This document shows positions 17,301-28,492 of a stretch of 64,000 nt of DNA, one piece after another (within the stretch, counting starts at the first letter, position 1; every line of letters begins with the position of its first letter). Origin of the DNA: Pseudomonas sp. dw_358. GTDB lineage: Bacteria; Pseudomonadota; Gammaproteobacteria; Pseudomonadales; Pseudomonadaceae. The translations under genes and the position numbers were made by a program. The DNA lies in assembly GCF_018449655.1 (NCBI RefSeq), contig NZ_JAAVUX010000022.1, positions 30,666-94,665 of the forward strand, given 5' to 3'. The notes beneath the pieces were generated by a model. The model was not told where the DNA came from. It made no database searches and worked only from the letters and a program-made list of their open reading frames with translations.

Positions 17301-19576
17301 AGGATGTCGATAAAAGCGGTGCGGTCGGCTTCGAGCACTTCATCCCGGGCCGCCTGCTGGATGTGCAACGCAATGCGAAAGAGCATGCCGCGCCGGTCGT
17401 CCGCACGCAGGGTCTGCGTGGCCAGGCCGACGGGGCGCGCCGGTGCCGGGCGGCTCATCTCGGTGATCAGCAGTCGTGCGATGCGGGTGTGCTGCACGCT
17501 GCGCTTGTCGTCGGGCACCAGCCGCCAGGCGGTTTCCCGTACCCGGTCGTGGCTGAAGCGCCAGCCTTCGGCGTCGATCAGCAGCAAGCCGGCGCTGACG
17601 GCCGGTTGCAGGTCGCTGCGCACCGCGTCGACGCTGTAGTCGGCCAGCCGTGCCACGCTGCGGGCATCCGCGCGGTTGCCCAGCATCGCCATCAGGCCCA
17701 GCAGGCGCCGGGTCGAACCGGGCAGACGGCTGAGCCGGCAGAGCATCAATTCGAGAACGTTCTGCGCCACCGGGTATTGGCTTACGCGCTCGGCATCCCA
17801 GCGCCAGCCGGGCACACCGGGTGGGGCCTCCAGGAGGCCGTCTTCGATCAAGTTGCACACCAGTTGCTGGACAAAGAACGGGTTGCCGGCGGTCTTCTCC
17901 ATCAGTAACTCGGCCAGCGGCGCAAGGAGCGCCGATTGCCAGCGCAGCTGCCCGGCCAGCATGGACTGCACCGCCGGCGTGTCCAGCGGCTGCAACTTGA
18001 GGCGGTGCACCGCCAGCCCGGCGGCAGGGTATTCGCGCATCCGCTGCAAGAGCTGGGCGAAGGCCGCAGCGTGATCGCCCGAGGCATCACGGTAAGCCCC
18101 CACCAACACCATATGGCGGACACGTCGCGCCGGCAGCCCGGCAAAAAAGGCCAGGCTGTCACGGTCCAGCCATTGCAGGTCGTCGAAGAACAACAGCAAC
18201 GGTTTCTGGGCCCGGGCAAACACCCTCAGGCAATCGCTCAGCAGGTCTTGCAAATCACGCTCCTCACCGACGCTGCGCTCGCCCTCGGCGGACAACGGCC
18301 CCAACACCCATTCGATTTCCGGCAGCAACGCCAGCATCCAGTGGGCCCGAGGCCCCAGAGCTCGCTGCAAGCGTTGCCGCCAGCGCTGCAAGGCGGCCGG
18401 ACGCTCGCCCAACACTTGCAGAACCAGCCCGCGCAAGGCCCCGCACACCGCGGCGTAGGGCGTGTTCTGGCGTACCGGGTCGAAACGGCAGGCGGCAAAA
18501 CGCAAGGCACTGGTGGCCAGATCTTGATGCAACTGGCGCAATAAGGCGGTCTTGCCGGTGCCATAGGGTCCGCTGACCAACACCGTGCTGCACTGGCCCT
18601 CTTCGCGCAGCTGATGGATCAGGCCGTGCAGGCGCAGCAGCTCACCCTCGCGCCCGGCCAGGCTTTGCGCCCAGGCCACCGGTGGCGGCTCCATGGCCTG
18701 CACTTCACCGTTCTCGCGCCACTGCACCAGGGCCCGGCGCAACACCTGAGTCAGCGTCGCGGCATCGGGATAGCGCTGGGTCGGGTCCTTGGCCAGCAAG
18801 CGCAGAATCACCGCGCTGACGGCGGGTGGAACATCGGCACGGGCGCGCTCCGGTGCCTGCGGCGGCTGGGCCAGATGCTGGTGCAGCCATTGCACGGCAT
18901 CACTGGCAGTGAAGGGCAGGCGGCCGGTGAGCAGTTCGTAGAAGGTCACGCCCAGGCTGTACAGGTCACTGCGCTCGTCCGCCGCGCCGCCAACCCGGCC
19001 GGCCTGTTCCGGCGACATGTAGGCGAGGCTGCCGCTGATCACCGCCGTGTCCGGGACGGGATGCCCCCGCCGGCTGCTCAAAGCAAAACCGCTGAGTCGC
19101 ACCACGCCATCCTCGCCTTCGAGAAAATGGCAAGGCTTGAGGTCGCGGTGCAGCACACCCTGATGGTGCAGGCAGGCCAACGCCTGAGCGGCACCCACCG
19201 CCAGTTGCAGGAACAGGGTGATGGACAGCTCGCTGCCCTGAGTGTCATCCAGGCTGCGACCGCCCGGCTCGTCGAGCACCAACAGCGGCCCTTCGGCGGT
19301 GTACAGCAATGCGGTCGGCACCACGGCCCAGGACGGGTCGAGCACATCGCGCAGATGAAACTCATGCTCCAGGCGCCGGAACACCTGCTCCGAACCGCTA
19401 CCGGCCGGGCGCAGGATCAACCAGGGTCGCACGGCATTGGGCGAACGCACGCGGTAATACGCGACCTCGCCGTCGACCCGCAACAATTGCCATTGCAACT
19501 GCTCCAGCCACTGATCGTTGAAACCGCCGATCTCGCGTCCATGCCCGCCTGGGCGGGTGTGCACCTGGTGCGTCAT
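14381..19576 (-). CDS. giant sensor: pseudokinase - AAA/STAND ATPase - helical repeats - GAF - histidine kinase
   Basis: One 1731-residue polypeptide. Residues ~30-280 form a Ser/Thr-kinase-like domain with HRDLKPCH (~142) and SLAYMSPEQAG. The position of the catalytic-loop Asn is His, the DFG Asp is lost (LSGFALS, ~162), and the strand-3 Lys appears as Arg (LILRPAG), so it is probably a pseudokinase. Next come a Walker A GPYGTGKTALL (~337) and Walker B LLLFFDDLQWLD (~462), ~700 residues of TPR-like helices, a GAF domain (~1345-1475) and a histidine kinase with H-box SIAHEINQPL (~1514), N-box NLVINALDAM and G-box GMGMGLAICRS. The ATG at 19576 overlaps the response-regulator stop (ATGA). The architecture is known in cyanobacteria and proteobacteria; the cytoplasmic ligand is unknown. 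Confidence 0.9.
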   Translation of the reverse strand: MTHQVHTRPGGHGREIGGFNDQWLEQLQWQLLRVDGEVAYYRVRSPNAVRPWLILRPAGSGSEQVFRRLEHEFHLRDVLDPSWAVVPTALLYTAEGPLLVLDEPGGRSLDDTQGSELSITLFLQLAVGAAQALACLHHQGVLHRDLKPCHFLEGEDGVVRLSGFALSSRRGHPVPDTAVISGSLAYMSPEQAGRVGGAADERSDLYSLGVTFYELLTGRLPFTASDAVQWLHQHLAQPPQAPERARADVPPAVSAVILRLLAKDPTQRYPDAATLTQVLRRALVQWRENGEVQAMEPPPVAWAQSLAGREGELLRLHGLIHQLREEGQCSTVLVSGPYGTGKTALLRQLHQDLATSALRFAACRFDPVRQNTPYAAVCGALRGLVLQVLGERPAALQRWRQRLQRALGPRAHWMLALLPEIEWVLGPLSAEGERSVGEERDLQDLLSDCLRVFARAQKPLLLFFDDLQWLDRDSLAFFAGLPARRVRHMVLVGAYRDASGDHAAAFAQLLQRMREYPAAGLAVHRLKLQPLDTPAVQSMLAGQLRWQSALLAPLAELLMEKTAGNPFFVQQLVCNLIEDGLLEAPPGVPGWRWDAERVSQYPVAQNVLELMLCRLSRLPGSTRRLLGLMAMLGNRADARSVARLADYSVDAVRSDLQPAVSAGLLLIDAEGWRFSHDRVRETAWRLVPDDKRSVQHTRIARLLITEMSRPAPARPVGLATQTLRADDRRGMLFRIALHIQQAARDEVLEADRTAFIDILLQAAQRARDTAALPFALEYLRLARSLGNEQRWLDHSLQSHAVEQLYIQCLVHGGEYVEADTHINRLLERATRLEQRAALHVLKVHASTLAGDYAGAVQAGLAGLTLFDIDFNGRAGQAETAYGRVRALLAERSVATLIDLPMSANTLIDAAQELLASLIVPAAFSRTGLALPLVCRMTEMALLHGVSPVTPRGLAWLGVAVAHQWGDYQQGLRFADLAARLVARLPVPAHEASMLLALGQVSVWMRPLSFSIECLERAVAAGRKEGATATSCYASHQWVCLLLAQGLGLDKVQASIEQALLLAGLPGTGDAQMLLQTQLMYIRHLRGETSVSVRSWALQQQVVTASGMAPAQLCWWLFDAIVAWLEGEHRHSLASLGRAQALAWSLPAHIHQLDLVLYRALNLAALHVPGSDPDSTLRAMAPDLGSLRRWADLNPSLFLDKQLLVEAEMARIEGQPLRALGLFEAAIGHAASLESAPMQALAHELAGRCSQAQGLITAARSHRRQARDAYLRWGALAKVRQMEAAHQGLHDQPGDARSSVELRHGQQHLDLISVTKASQALSREVVFERLIKTLISNTLVHAGAQRGALVLLHKGEPLVVARGQTHASGIEMDLSRVSLDEAQLPVAVIYRVLRSGQWVALNDAEQVPDARDSLFRVPGSGSMLCLPLLKQGEVTGLIYLENPLARGLFSEARIGVIELLAAQAAISLETSRLYGELLEENQRRRETEVQLRSARAELAQVNQSTLMGELAASIAHEINQPLVSIVANASASVRWLNRAEPQVGEALEGLRDIVGDGRRAADIVVALQALAKQRTPNRSRLIIDDVIRQVLLLTTTEVDHRHVAVTARLNTAGSRVFADGVLMQQVIYNLVINALDAMATLDEGHRHLTLASSVEAGNQVVVTVEDTGGGIQDAHLGRVFDAFFTTKPNGMGMGLAICRSIMIAQGGTLHALRGRGGETLFVFSLPVAFKNN

Positions 19577-20007
19577 GGGCACCCCCCGGCCAGGGCCCGC
19601 TCGATGGCTGCCAGCAGGATGTCTTCGTTGAAGGGTTTGTGCAGAAAATCCAGCGCCCCCGCGGCATAGGCCTCATCGATGCAGGCCGGGTCCTGATGAG
19701 CCGACATGCAGATCACCGCTACCGTTTTGCCGCCGCGTTTCAGGCAGTGTTGCACCTGCAAGCCCTGCAAGCCCTCCATGCGCAAGTCCAGCAGCACACA
19801 GGCGGCTTCATTGACTTCTCGCGAGCCCAGGAAGGCTTCGCCCGAGGCAAAGCTGACGGTCCGGTAACCCACTGACTTGAGCAGGTTGGTCAGGCTCTTG
19901 CGCACCGACGCGTCATCGTCGACCACGCACACCAGATCCACTGCGGGGGCCACAGCAAGGGCTTGAGTACCATCGACCGCGCGCGGGCGAGAGGTGGAGG
20001 AACTCAA
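19573..20007 (-). CDS. single-domain response regulator (REC only)
   Basis: A 144-residue receiver protein: acidic pocket VCVVDDDASVRKSL, phospho-acceptor Asp in CVLLDLRMEGLQGL, Thr/Ser switch in VICMSAHQD and Lys in FLHKPFNED. No output domain follows, so it may relay phosphate from the adjacent giant kinase. The proposed start is a TTG at 20005-20007 that overlaps the upstream stop (TTGA), implying coupled translation; later GTG codons are alternatives, so the start is uncertain. Its stop overlaps the kinase ATG by 4 bp, which makes these two an obvious signalling pair. Confidence 0.85.
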   Translation of the reverse strand: MSSSTSRPRAVDGTQALAVAPAVDLVCVVDDDASVRKSLTNLLKSVGYRTVSFASGEAFLGSREVNEAACVLLDLRMEGLQGLQVQHCLKRGGKTVAVICMSAHQDPACIDEAYAAGALDFLHKPFNEDILLAAIERALAGGCP

Positions 20008-21005
20008 GTGAAGCTGGGCTCATCAAGGGCGGCGACGATGTCGATTCGCTCGCACAGGCGCACCAGCTCCACCAGGTTGCGCGCCTGCATCTTGGCCATG
20101 ATGTGCTTTTTATGCACCTTGGCGGTGACCTCCTGGGTGCCGAGCTCGCTGGCAATCTGCTTGTTGAGGCGGCCTTGCAGCAACAGCAGCAAGACCTGCT
20201 GCTCCCGGGGCGTCAACGACCGGTAGCGCGCGCGTAGCTGCTGCTTGATGGCCAGCTCGACGTGGCGGCTGCGGGCGCTGGCGAAGGCGGCGGACACCGC
20301 GTCCAGCAACTGGTTCTCGTCGAATGGCTTGGTCAGGAACTCCAGGGCGCCGGCCTTGATGGCCTTGACGGACATCGGGATGGTCCCGTAGCCGGTCATG
20401 AAGATGATCGGACACTCCAGGCCCCGTTCGGTCATGACCTGTTGCAGGTCGAAACCGCTGGCGTCGGCGAGGTTGACGTCCAACAGCAGGCAGGCCACCG
20501 GCGCGGTCAGAGGGCAAGCGAAGAAATCTTCGGCACAGGCAAAGCTCATGCTCGGGATCCCGGCTGAACGCAGCAAGCGGCCCAGCGCCACCCGCACGCT
20601 GGGTTCGTCATCGACGATATAGACCAGCCCGGCCTCGTCGGCTTTTACAGCCACTCCCGGCTTGACCTCGCTCACGTGCGGCGGCGCCCACCAGGCCGCC
20701 ACGGCCGGCGCCACCGGCGGTTCGAGAATCAGCCGGTAACCACGACCCGGCACAGTACGGATCGCTTCGCGCTCATCGCCCAGCAGTTTGCGCAAGGTCG
20801 AGACATGCACCTGCAGGTTGTTTTCTTCCACCACCAGATCCGGCCAGACCCGCGCCAGCAGTTGATCCTTGGACACCAGCTGGCCTTGGGCGGCAATCAA
20901 TTCGGCCAGCACATCGAAGGCACGACTGCCCAGCTTGACCACACCCTGTTGGTCGAGAACTTCGCGCCGCTCGAGCGAAACACTGAGTTTGCCGATTCGA
21001 ATCAT
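20004..21005 (-). CDS. response regulator with two DNA-binding domains (wHTH - REC - LuxR HTH)
   Basis: A 333-residue regulator. Residues ~1-98 are an OmpR/CadC-type winged helix (LGSRAFDVLAELIAAQGQ and IRTVPGRGYRLIL). Residues ~125-245 are a receiver (VYIVDDEPSVRVALGRLLR, LLLDVNLADASGFDL with the phospho-Asp, FMTGYGTIPMSVKAIKAG, LTKPFDEN) of FixJ type. Residues ~265-330 are a LuxR/FixJ helix-turn-helix (LTPREQQVLLLLLQGRLNKQ and VHKKHIMAKMQARNLVELVR). Having DNA-binding domains at both ends is unusual. The ATG at 21003-21005 is chosen over a longer frame to 21092. It is the first gene of the leftward signalling block. Confidence 0.88.
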   Translation of the reverse strand: MIRIGKLSVSLERREVLDQQGVVKLGSRAFDVLAELIAAQGQLVSKDQLLARVWPDLVVEENNLQVHVSTLRKLLGDEREAIRTVPGRGYRLILEPPVAPAVAAWWAPPHVSEVKPGVAVKADEAGLVYIVDDEPSVRVALGRLLRSAGIPSMSFACAEDFFACPLTAPVACLLLDVNLADASGFDLQQVMTERGLECPIIFMTGYGTIPMSVKAIKAGALEFLTKPFDENQLLDAVSAAFASARSRHVELAIKQQLRARYRSLTPREQQVLLLLLQGRLNKQIASELGTQEVTAKVHKKHIMAKMQARNLVELVRLCERIDIVAALDEPSFT

Positions 21006-21279
21006 GGGGTTCTCGTGGGTACGCTGCAGACATCCGGGAAAGACATCCGGGACCGTTGACGGAGGCTGGGAAACCTCAGGGTAGTGATCCACGGGCCCGG
21101 ACGCAATTACCCCCGAGGATAGTGCCGTCGTTAAGGTAAAGGGAGTGGGTTACTGTCAACCAGCGGGAGACAGTGAGACCTGTTTGAGCCGATTTATGAA
21201 CTTATCCTTCCGCCGTAATCTAGCCCCAACACGACCGAACAGGCATTCAACCCCGGCCGTGAACCTACTGGAGAAGATT

Positions 21280-22002
21280 ATGCTGACCCTCAGAAAAGCA
21301 TCGCAACGTGGCCTGGCTGATCATGGCTGGCTGAAATCGCGCCACACGTTTTCCTTCGGCCATTACCGTGACCCGCTGGAACAGGGCTTTTCCGACCTGC
21401 TGGTGATCAACGACGACCGCGTCGCCGCCGCCAAGGGCTTCGGCCAGCACCCACACCGGGACATGGAGATCTTTTCCTACGTGCTCGAAGGCGCGCTGGA
21501 ACACAAGGACACCCTGGGCACCGGTTCCGTGATCCACCCGGGCGATGTGCAACTGATGAGCGCTGGCACCGGCGTGGCCCACAGCGAGTACAACGCTTCG
21601 TCCACGCAGCCGGTGCACTTTCTGCAGATCTGGATCGTGCCGGAAGTGGCTGGCGCCAAACCGCGTTACCAGCAGGAGCACTTCACCCGTGAGCAGAAAC
21701 AGGGCCGTCTGCAATTGATCATCTCGCCCGACGGCGCCGACGGCTCGCTGACGGTGCGCCAGAATGCGCGGGTCTACGCCGGGCTGTTCGACGGCGACCA
21801 GAGCGCCACGCTGGAACTGGCGGTCGATCGGTATGCCTATGTGCACGTGGCCACTGGCTCCGTCGAACTCAATGGGCAACGGCTGGAAGCAGGCGATGGT
21901 GTCCGGGTTCGCGAAGAACACGCGCTGACCCTGAGCCGCGGGATCGACGCCGAGGTGCTGGTGTTTGATCTGCGGGCGCAGGAATTGCCGCGGATGCCTT
22001 GA
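21280..22002 (+). CDS. pirin-family protein (YhhW-like bicupin)
   Basis: A 240-residue bicupin related to E. coli YhhW, which has quercetin 2,3-dioxygenase activity. The N-terminal cupin carries the pirin signature around GQHPHRDMEIFSYVLEGALE, with metal-ligand His residues and a Glu, and SAGTGVAHSEYN further on. The ATG at 21280 has GGAGAAG 3-4 bp upstream; the frame runs back to 21145 but without a ribosome site. It is divergent from the wHTH-REC-LuxR regulator. Pirins often accompany isochorismatase-like hydrolases and ABM proteins in pseudomonads, so it may belong functionally to the enzyme set to its left (inference). Confidence 0.9.
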   Translation: MLTLRKASQRGLADHGWLKSRHTFSFGHYRDPLEQGFSDLLVINDDRVAAAKGFGQHPHRDMEIFSYVLEGALEHKDTLGTGSVIHPGDVQLMSAGTGVAHSEYNASSTQPVHFLQIWIVPEVAGAKPRYQQEHFTREQKQGRLQLIISPDGADGSLTVRQNARVYAGLFDGDQSATLELAVDRYAYVHVATGSVELNGQRLEAGDGVRVREEHALTLSRGIDAEVLVFDLRAQELPRMP

Positions 22003-22036
22003 GGTTGTTCAGGGGGTTGTCGGTACATGGCTGGAG

Positions 22037-22094
22037 ATCTCGTCAAGCCTCACCACCGGCCGCACGGCCGGCCCGTGGCAGGTCTTGACGAGAT
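22037..22094. terminator. long hairpin between convergent pirin and sensor kinase genes
   Basis: Exact 11-bp outer arms ATCTCGTCAAG (22037-22047) and CTTGACGAGAT (22084-22094) enclose an inner GC stem (CCGGCCG/CGGCCGG). Placed between two gene ends, it could terminate both transcripts. It lacks a T-run and may instead be a REP-type extragenic palindrome. Confidence 0.6.
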
Positions 22095-22110
22095 ACCATG
22101 ACAGCACCCC

Positions 22111-25751
<3,641 letters not shown>

Positions 25752-25752
<1 letters not shown>

Positions 25753-26378
25753 CAGATGAGCGAGTGACGTCTGGCAACGTCCGCCAGGTCAACTACCGAG
25801 CGCACCCTGAGTTTTTCGATCAGGCGCGTCTTGTAGGTGCTCACGGTCTTGTTGCTGACCAGGATCGCGCGGCTGATCTCCATATTGGTCATGCCCTTGG
25901 CCAGCCCGCGCAGAATGGCCAGCTCGCGATCGCTCAAGCTGGCGATGCACTCCTGTTCGGAATACACATGCTCGCTGCAATGCACCGAACTCAAGACCAC
26001 ATCCGGAAAAAAGGTGAACCCGGACATCAACGCCAGCGCCGCCCGGCCCAGCGCCGGCAGATCATCGCTCTTGCAGATATACCCCATGGCGCCCATTTTC
26101 ATGCTGCGCAGGGAATAGTAATCCGGCGTCTGGGTGGTCAGGATCAGGATGCGGATACGCAAGCCGAGGCTGCGCACCCGGTTTGCCACCTGCAGACCGT
26201 CCAGGCCTGGCAGGGCTATATCGAGTACCAGCAAGTCGGGTTCCAGATCGCGGGCCATGTGCAGGGCCTCGATGCCATTGTCGGCCTCGCCGATCACGTC
26301 GAAAAAATGATGCTCGAGCGTCAGCCTGACACTGGCGCGAATGAACGGATGATCATCAACGATCATGGCGGTGGGCAT
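25752..26378 (-). CDS. BvgA/EvgA-type response regulator (NarL family)
   Basis: A 208-residue DNA-binding response regulator: receiver with MIVDDHPFIRASVRLTL, phospho-Asp in LLVLDIALPGLDGL and Lys in GYICKSDDL; LuxR-type helix-turn-helix in LSDRELAILRGLAKGMTNME and VSNKTVSTYKTRLIEKL. This is the EvgA/BvgA/RocA pattern. The ATG at 26376-26378 is fixed by a strong AGGAGGT; the frame to 26396 is not needed. It starts 39 bp after the pilus chaperone stop on the same strand, so chaperone, regulator and sensor could share a promoter, giving positive feedback (inference). Confidence 0.92.
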
Positions 26379-26417
26379 GTAAACCTCCTTGGACATGGAT
26401 GGCGCAGCGGGCCGTGA

Positions 26418-27152
26418 TCAGCCGTCGAGCTCGACGTGCTCGCGTTTTTCGCCCTGGATCAAGTCGAACCGGTACACCCGCCCCGGCTTTTTCTCGAAGC
26501 GGCGCTGGCTGCCGGGCAGCAGGTGATGTTTGGTGGCGTCAGCGCATTCCAGGCCGTCGGGGGTGCAGTTGATGACGTGATCCAGCACCACGGTGGCGTT
26601 GCCGTCGTTGGGTACACCGAAGTCCCTGGCCTGGTCGTCGACCCGCGCGCTGAACCGGGTCTGCGCGGGGCGCACGAACAACAGCGAGCCGTAGCCGGCG
26701 AGGATGTTGACGCCGGCTTTCATCTGTTCCTGATAGGCCTGGGCCTGGGCGGCGTCGATGTCGAAGCCCTCGTTGGCTTCAGGCAGCACCGGAATGAATC
26801 GCAGGCGGAAGTAGCGCTCATGGTCACGCTCGCCACGAAACAGCAGACGCACCGACTGCATGCCATTGGCTGGCACGATCAACCGCGCGGGGCTGGCCAC
26901 CAGCGGCCGCTCGGCAGCCGGCACGCCTTCCAGGCTGATTTCTTCGGGCTGGCCTTGGGCGTTGTAGACGATTTCGGCAACGCTGACCCGCACAAACGCG
27001 GTGGTGTCACCGCCATTGCGCACCCGCTTGAGCAGGCTGCTGCGGGTGCCCGGCAGATAGTCGTAGAGCCCACCGATGTTCAGTTGCACCGCGCCCTGGG
27101 CAGCGCTGCAGAACAGCCCCAGGCACACCAGCAGCAAGATCGAACCTTTCAT
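26418..27152 (-). CDS. alpha-pilus periplasmic chaperone
   Basis: A 244-residue exported protein with signal peptide MKGSILLLVCLGLFCSAAQG. It has a PapD-like immunoglobulin fold recognisable from RSSLLKRVRNGGDTTAFVRV, the proline/arginine-rich ASPARLIVPANGMQSVRLLF strand region and FRLRFIPVLPEAN. Chaperones of this type (CfaA/CooB-like) serve alpha-clade pili of the CS1/CFA-I group. The ATG at 27150-27152 has GAGGT 7 bp upstream. It is separated from the tip-protein gene by 152 bp that hold its own promoter-like module, and it precedes the two-component genes. Confidence 0.85.
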   Translation of the reverse strand: MKGSILLLVCLGLFCSAAQGAVQLNIGGLYDYLPGTRSSLLKRVRNGGDTTAFVRVSVAEIVYNAQGQPEEISLEGVPAAERPLVASPARLIVPANGMQSVRLLFRGERDHERYFRLRFIPVLPEANEGFDIDAAQAQAYQEQMKAGVNILAGYGSLLFVRPAQTRFSARVDDQARDFGVPNDGNATVVLDHVINCTPDGLECADATKHHLLPGSQRRFEKKPGRVYRFDLIQGEKREHVELDG

Positions 27153-27221
27153 GCAAATACCTCATGGCGGCGGCCGCAAGGGCCGCCCGTTGATGGCGTC
27201 AGAGGGTGAGGTGTCCGGCAA

Positions 27222-27289
27222 GAATTATTCGCCGATCATTCGCCAAGTGATGTAGGAAGCTTCCGATTTGCTTGCAGGACGCTTCCGAT
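27222..27289 (-). promoter_or_regulatory. activator-type promoter of chaperone/two-component genes
   Basis: On the leftward strand a -10-like GAATAATTC (complement at 27222-27230) lies exactly 20 bp downstream of a box that reads TGTAGGAAGCTTCC on the plus strand (27251-27264). A near copy TGCAGGACGCTTCC follows at 27273-27286, a 22-bp period. The same box and the same 20-bp spacing to GAATTATTC recur before the pilin gene (31732-31799). The heptad TAGGAAG is close to the complement of the TTTCCTA-type heptads bound by BvgA, whose dimers bind 22 bp apart (established for BvgA). Confidence 0.7.
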
Positions 27290-27304
27290 ACTGCAAACAG
27301 CCGG

Positions 27305-28492
27305 TCACAGCTCGGCATCGAAGACGATCCACACCATGCCGGTGTAAGTCGCGCCGGGGCGCTTGAGCATCTGGGTGATGTCATCGCGCCCGGCGATCTC
27401 GTAGCGCAGGCTGCCGCCTCGGTCCAGGGATTTGCCGGCGCTGTCGAATTGCAAGGCATTGGCCCGTCCGACGCCCAACGCCACGTTTTGCACGGAGGTG
27501 CCGGCGTGGGTATGGGCCGGCGGCAAGGTGAGGCCAATGGTCAAGGGCACCTGGTGACTGCTGCGCCGGTCCTGTATGCCGCAGGTGTTGCCCATGTTGT
27601 GCTGGCACTCGATGTAGGCCTTGAACGGTCCCGACGACCAGAGCCGGAAGGGTTGCACCCGGTACAGCCTCGGCGGGATCAGCCCACCGTGTTCGTAGGC
27701 GGCCCAGCCTCCGGGCGGCTCGAGTACCGCCCTGTCGGAGTCGGGCGCAAAATCGATGACGAAGGCGTGGATCACTTCCAGTTCAATGTCGAAGGTCACC
27801 CGGGCACCGCGGGTCACCACCGCCTGATTGCCGAAGTCAATGTAGCCGCCATTGCCGACGTCGATGTCGACGCTGCCGCGCCAGATGCCGTGTTTCATGC
27901 GATGCGGCGATGGGGTGTCGAGCCGGACAATGGCGCTCATTTCGTCACTTTGGGTGTCACCTTCCATACCGACCGCCAGGCCGCCGGAGGTATAACAGGC
28001 GCCTGCTCCCGGGAATATCCAGCCTGTCGTCACAAAATCAGCGCCTGGGTGGAGGCCGATGGCTGTACAGCCTCCGTCGAGAAAGGGGCTCCAGGCCGGA
28101 TGGTGATCCATTCGCCCAAATACCCGCTGCCCGACCGTGGGTATGGAAAACATCAATTTTTCACGATCACCGGTCTGCTGATGGGTGATGATGACTTCGA
28201 CAGGCGGGGATACCGCCACATAGAACTGATCTCGTGGATTCGGCGCGCGGGCAATAGTGTGCTTGGTGTATTCCACCGGCAGCGGTACGCCAAATGCCTT
28301 CCAGACCTGCTTGCAGAAGAAGGAATACTCGACGCACATGCCATAGGGTGGATTGACGTCCATGAAGTCAGTCTGATCGGGCCGATAGCGGGCCTGAATC
28401 GACACGGTCTCCGCGTGTGCCGCCGGTAAAACGGGCAACAGGGTCGTCAGCAGGGCCATGACCGCCAACAGCTTGCGAAACAGCGTTTTCAT
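27305..28492 (-). CDS. alpha-pilus tip adhesin / minor subunit
   Basis: A 395-residue exported protein with signal peptide MKTLFRKLLAVMALLTTLLP and cleavage expected after AAHA. It has several Cys (GMCVEYSFFCKQVW near the N-terminus, GACYTSGG, IECQHNMGNTCG) and ends FDAEL, consistent with the two-domain minor tip proteins (CfaE/CooD/CblD-like). I place it by gene order: pilin, usher, tip protein, chaperone. The ATG at 28490-28492 overlaps the usher stop by 4 bp, with a GGAGGAGGG ribosome site in the usher end. What it binds cannot be inferred. Confidence 0.8.
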   Translation of the reverse strand: MKTLFRKLLAVMALLTTLLPVLPAAHAETVSIQARYRPDQTDFMDVNPPYGMCVEYSFFCKQVWKAFGVPLPVEYTKHTIARAPNPRDQFYVAVSPPVEVIITHQQTGDREKLMFSIPTVGQRVFGRMDHHPAWSPFLDGGCTAIGLHPGADFVTTGWIFPGAGACYTSGGLAVGMEGDTQSDEMSAIVRLDTPSPHRMKHGIWRGSVDIDVGNGGYIDFGNQAVVTRGARVTFDIELEVIHAFVIDFAPDSDRAVLEPPGGWAAYEHGGLIPPRLYRVQPFRLWSSGPFKAYIECQHNMGNTCGIQDRRSSHQVPLTIGLTLPPAHTHAGTSVQNVALGVGRANALQFDSAGKSLDRGGSLRYEIAGRDDITQMLKRPGATYTGMVWIVFDAEL

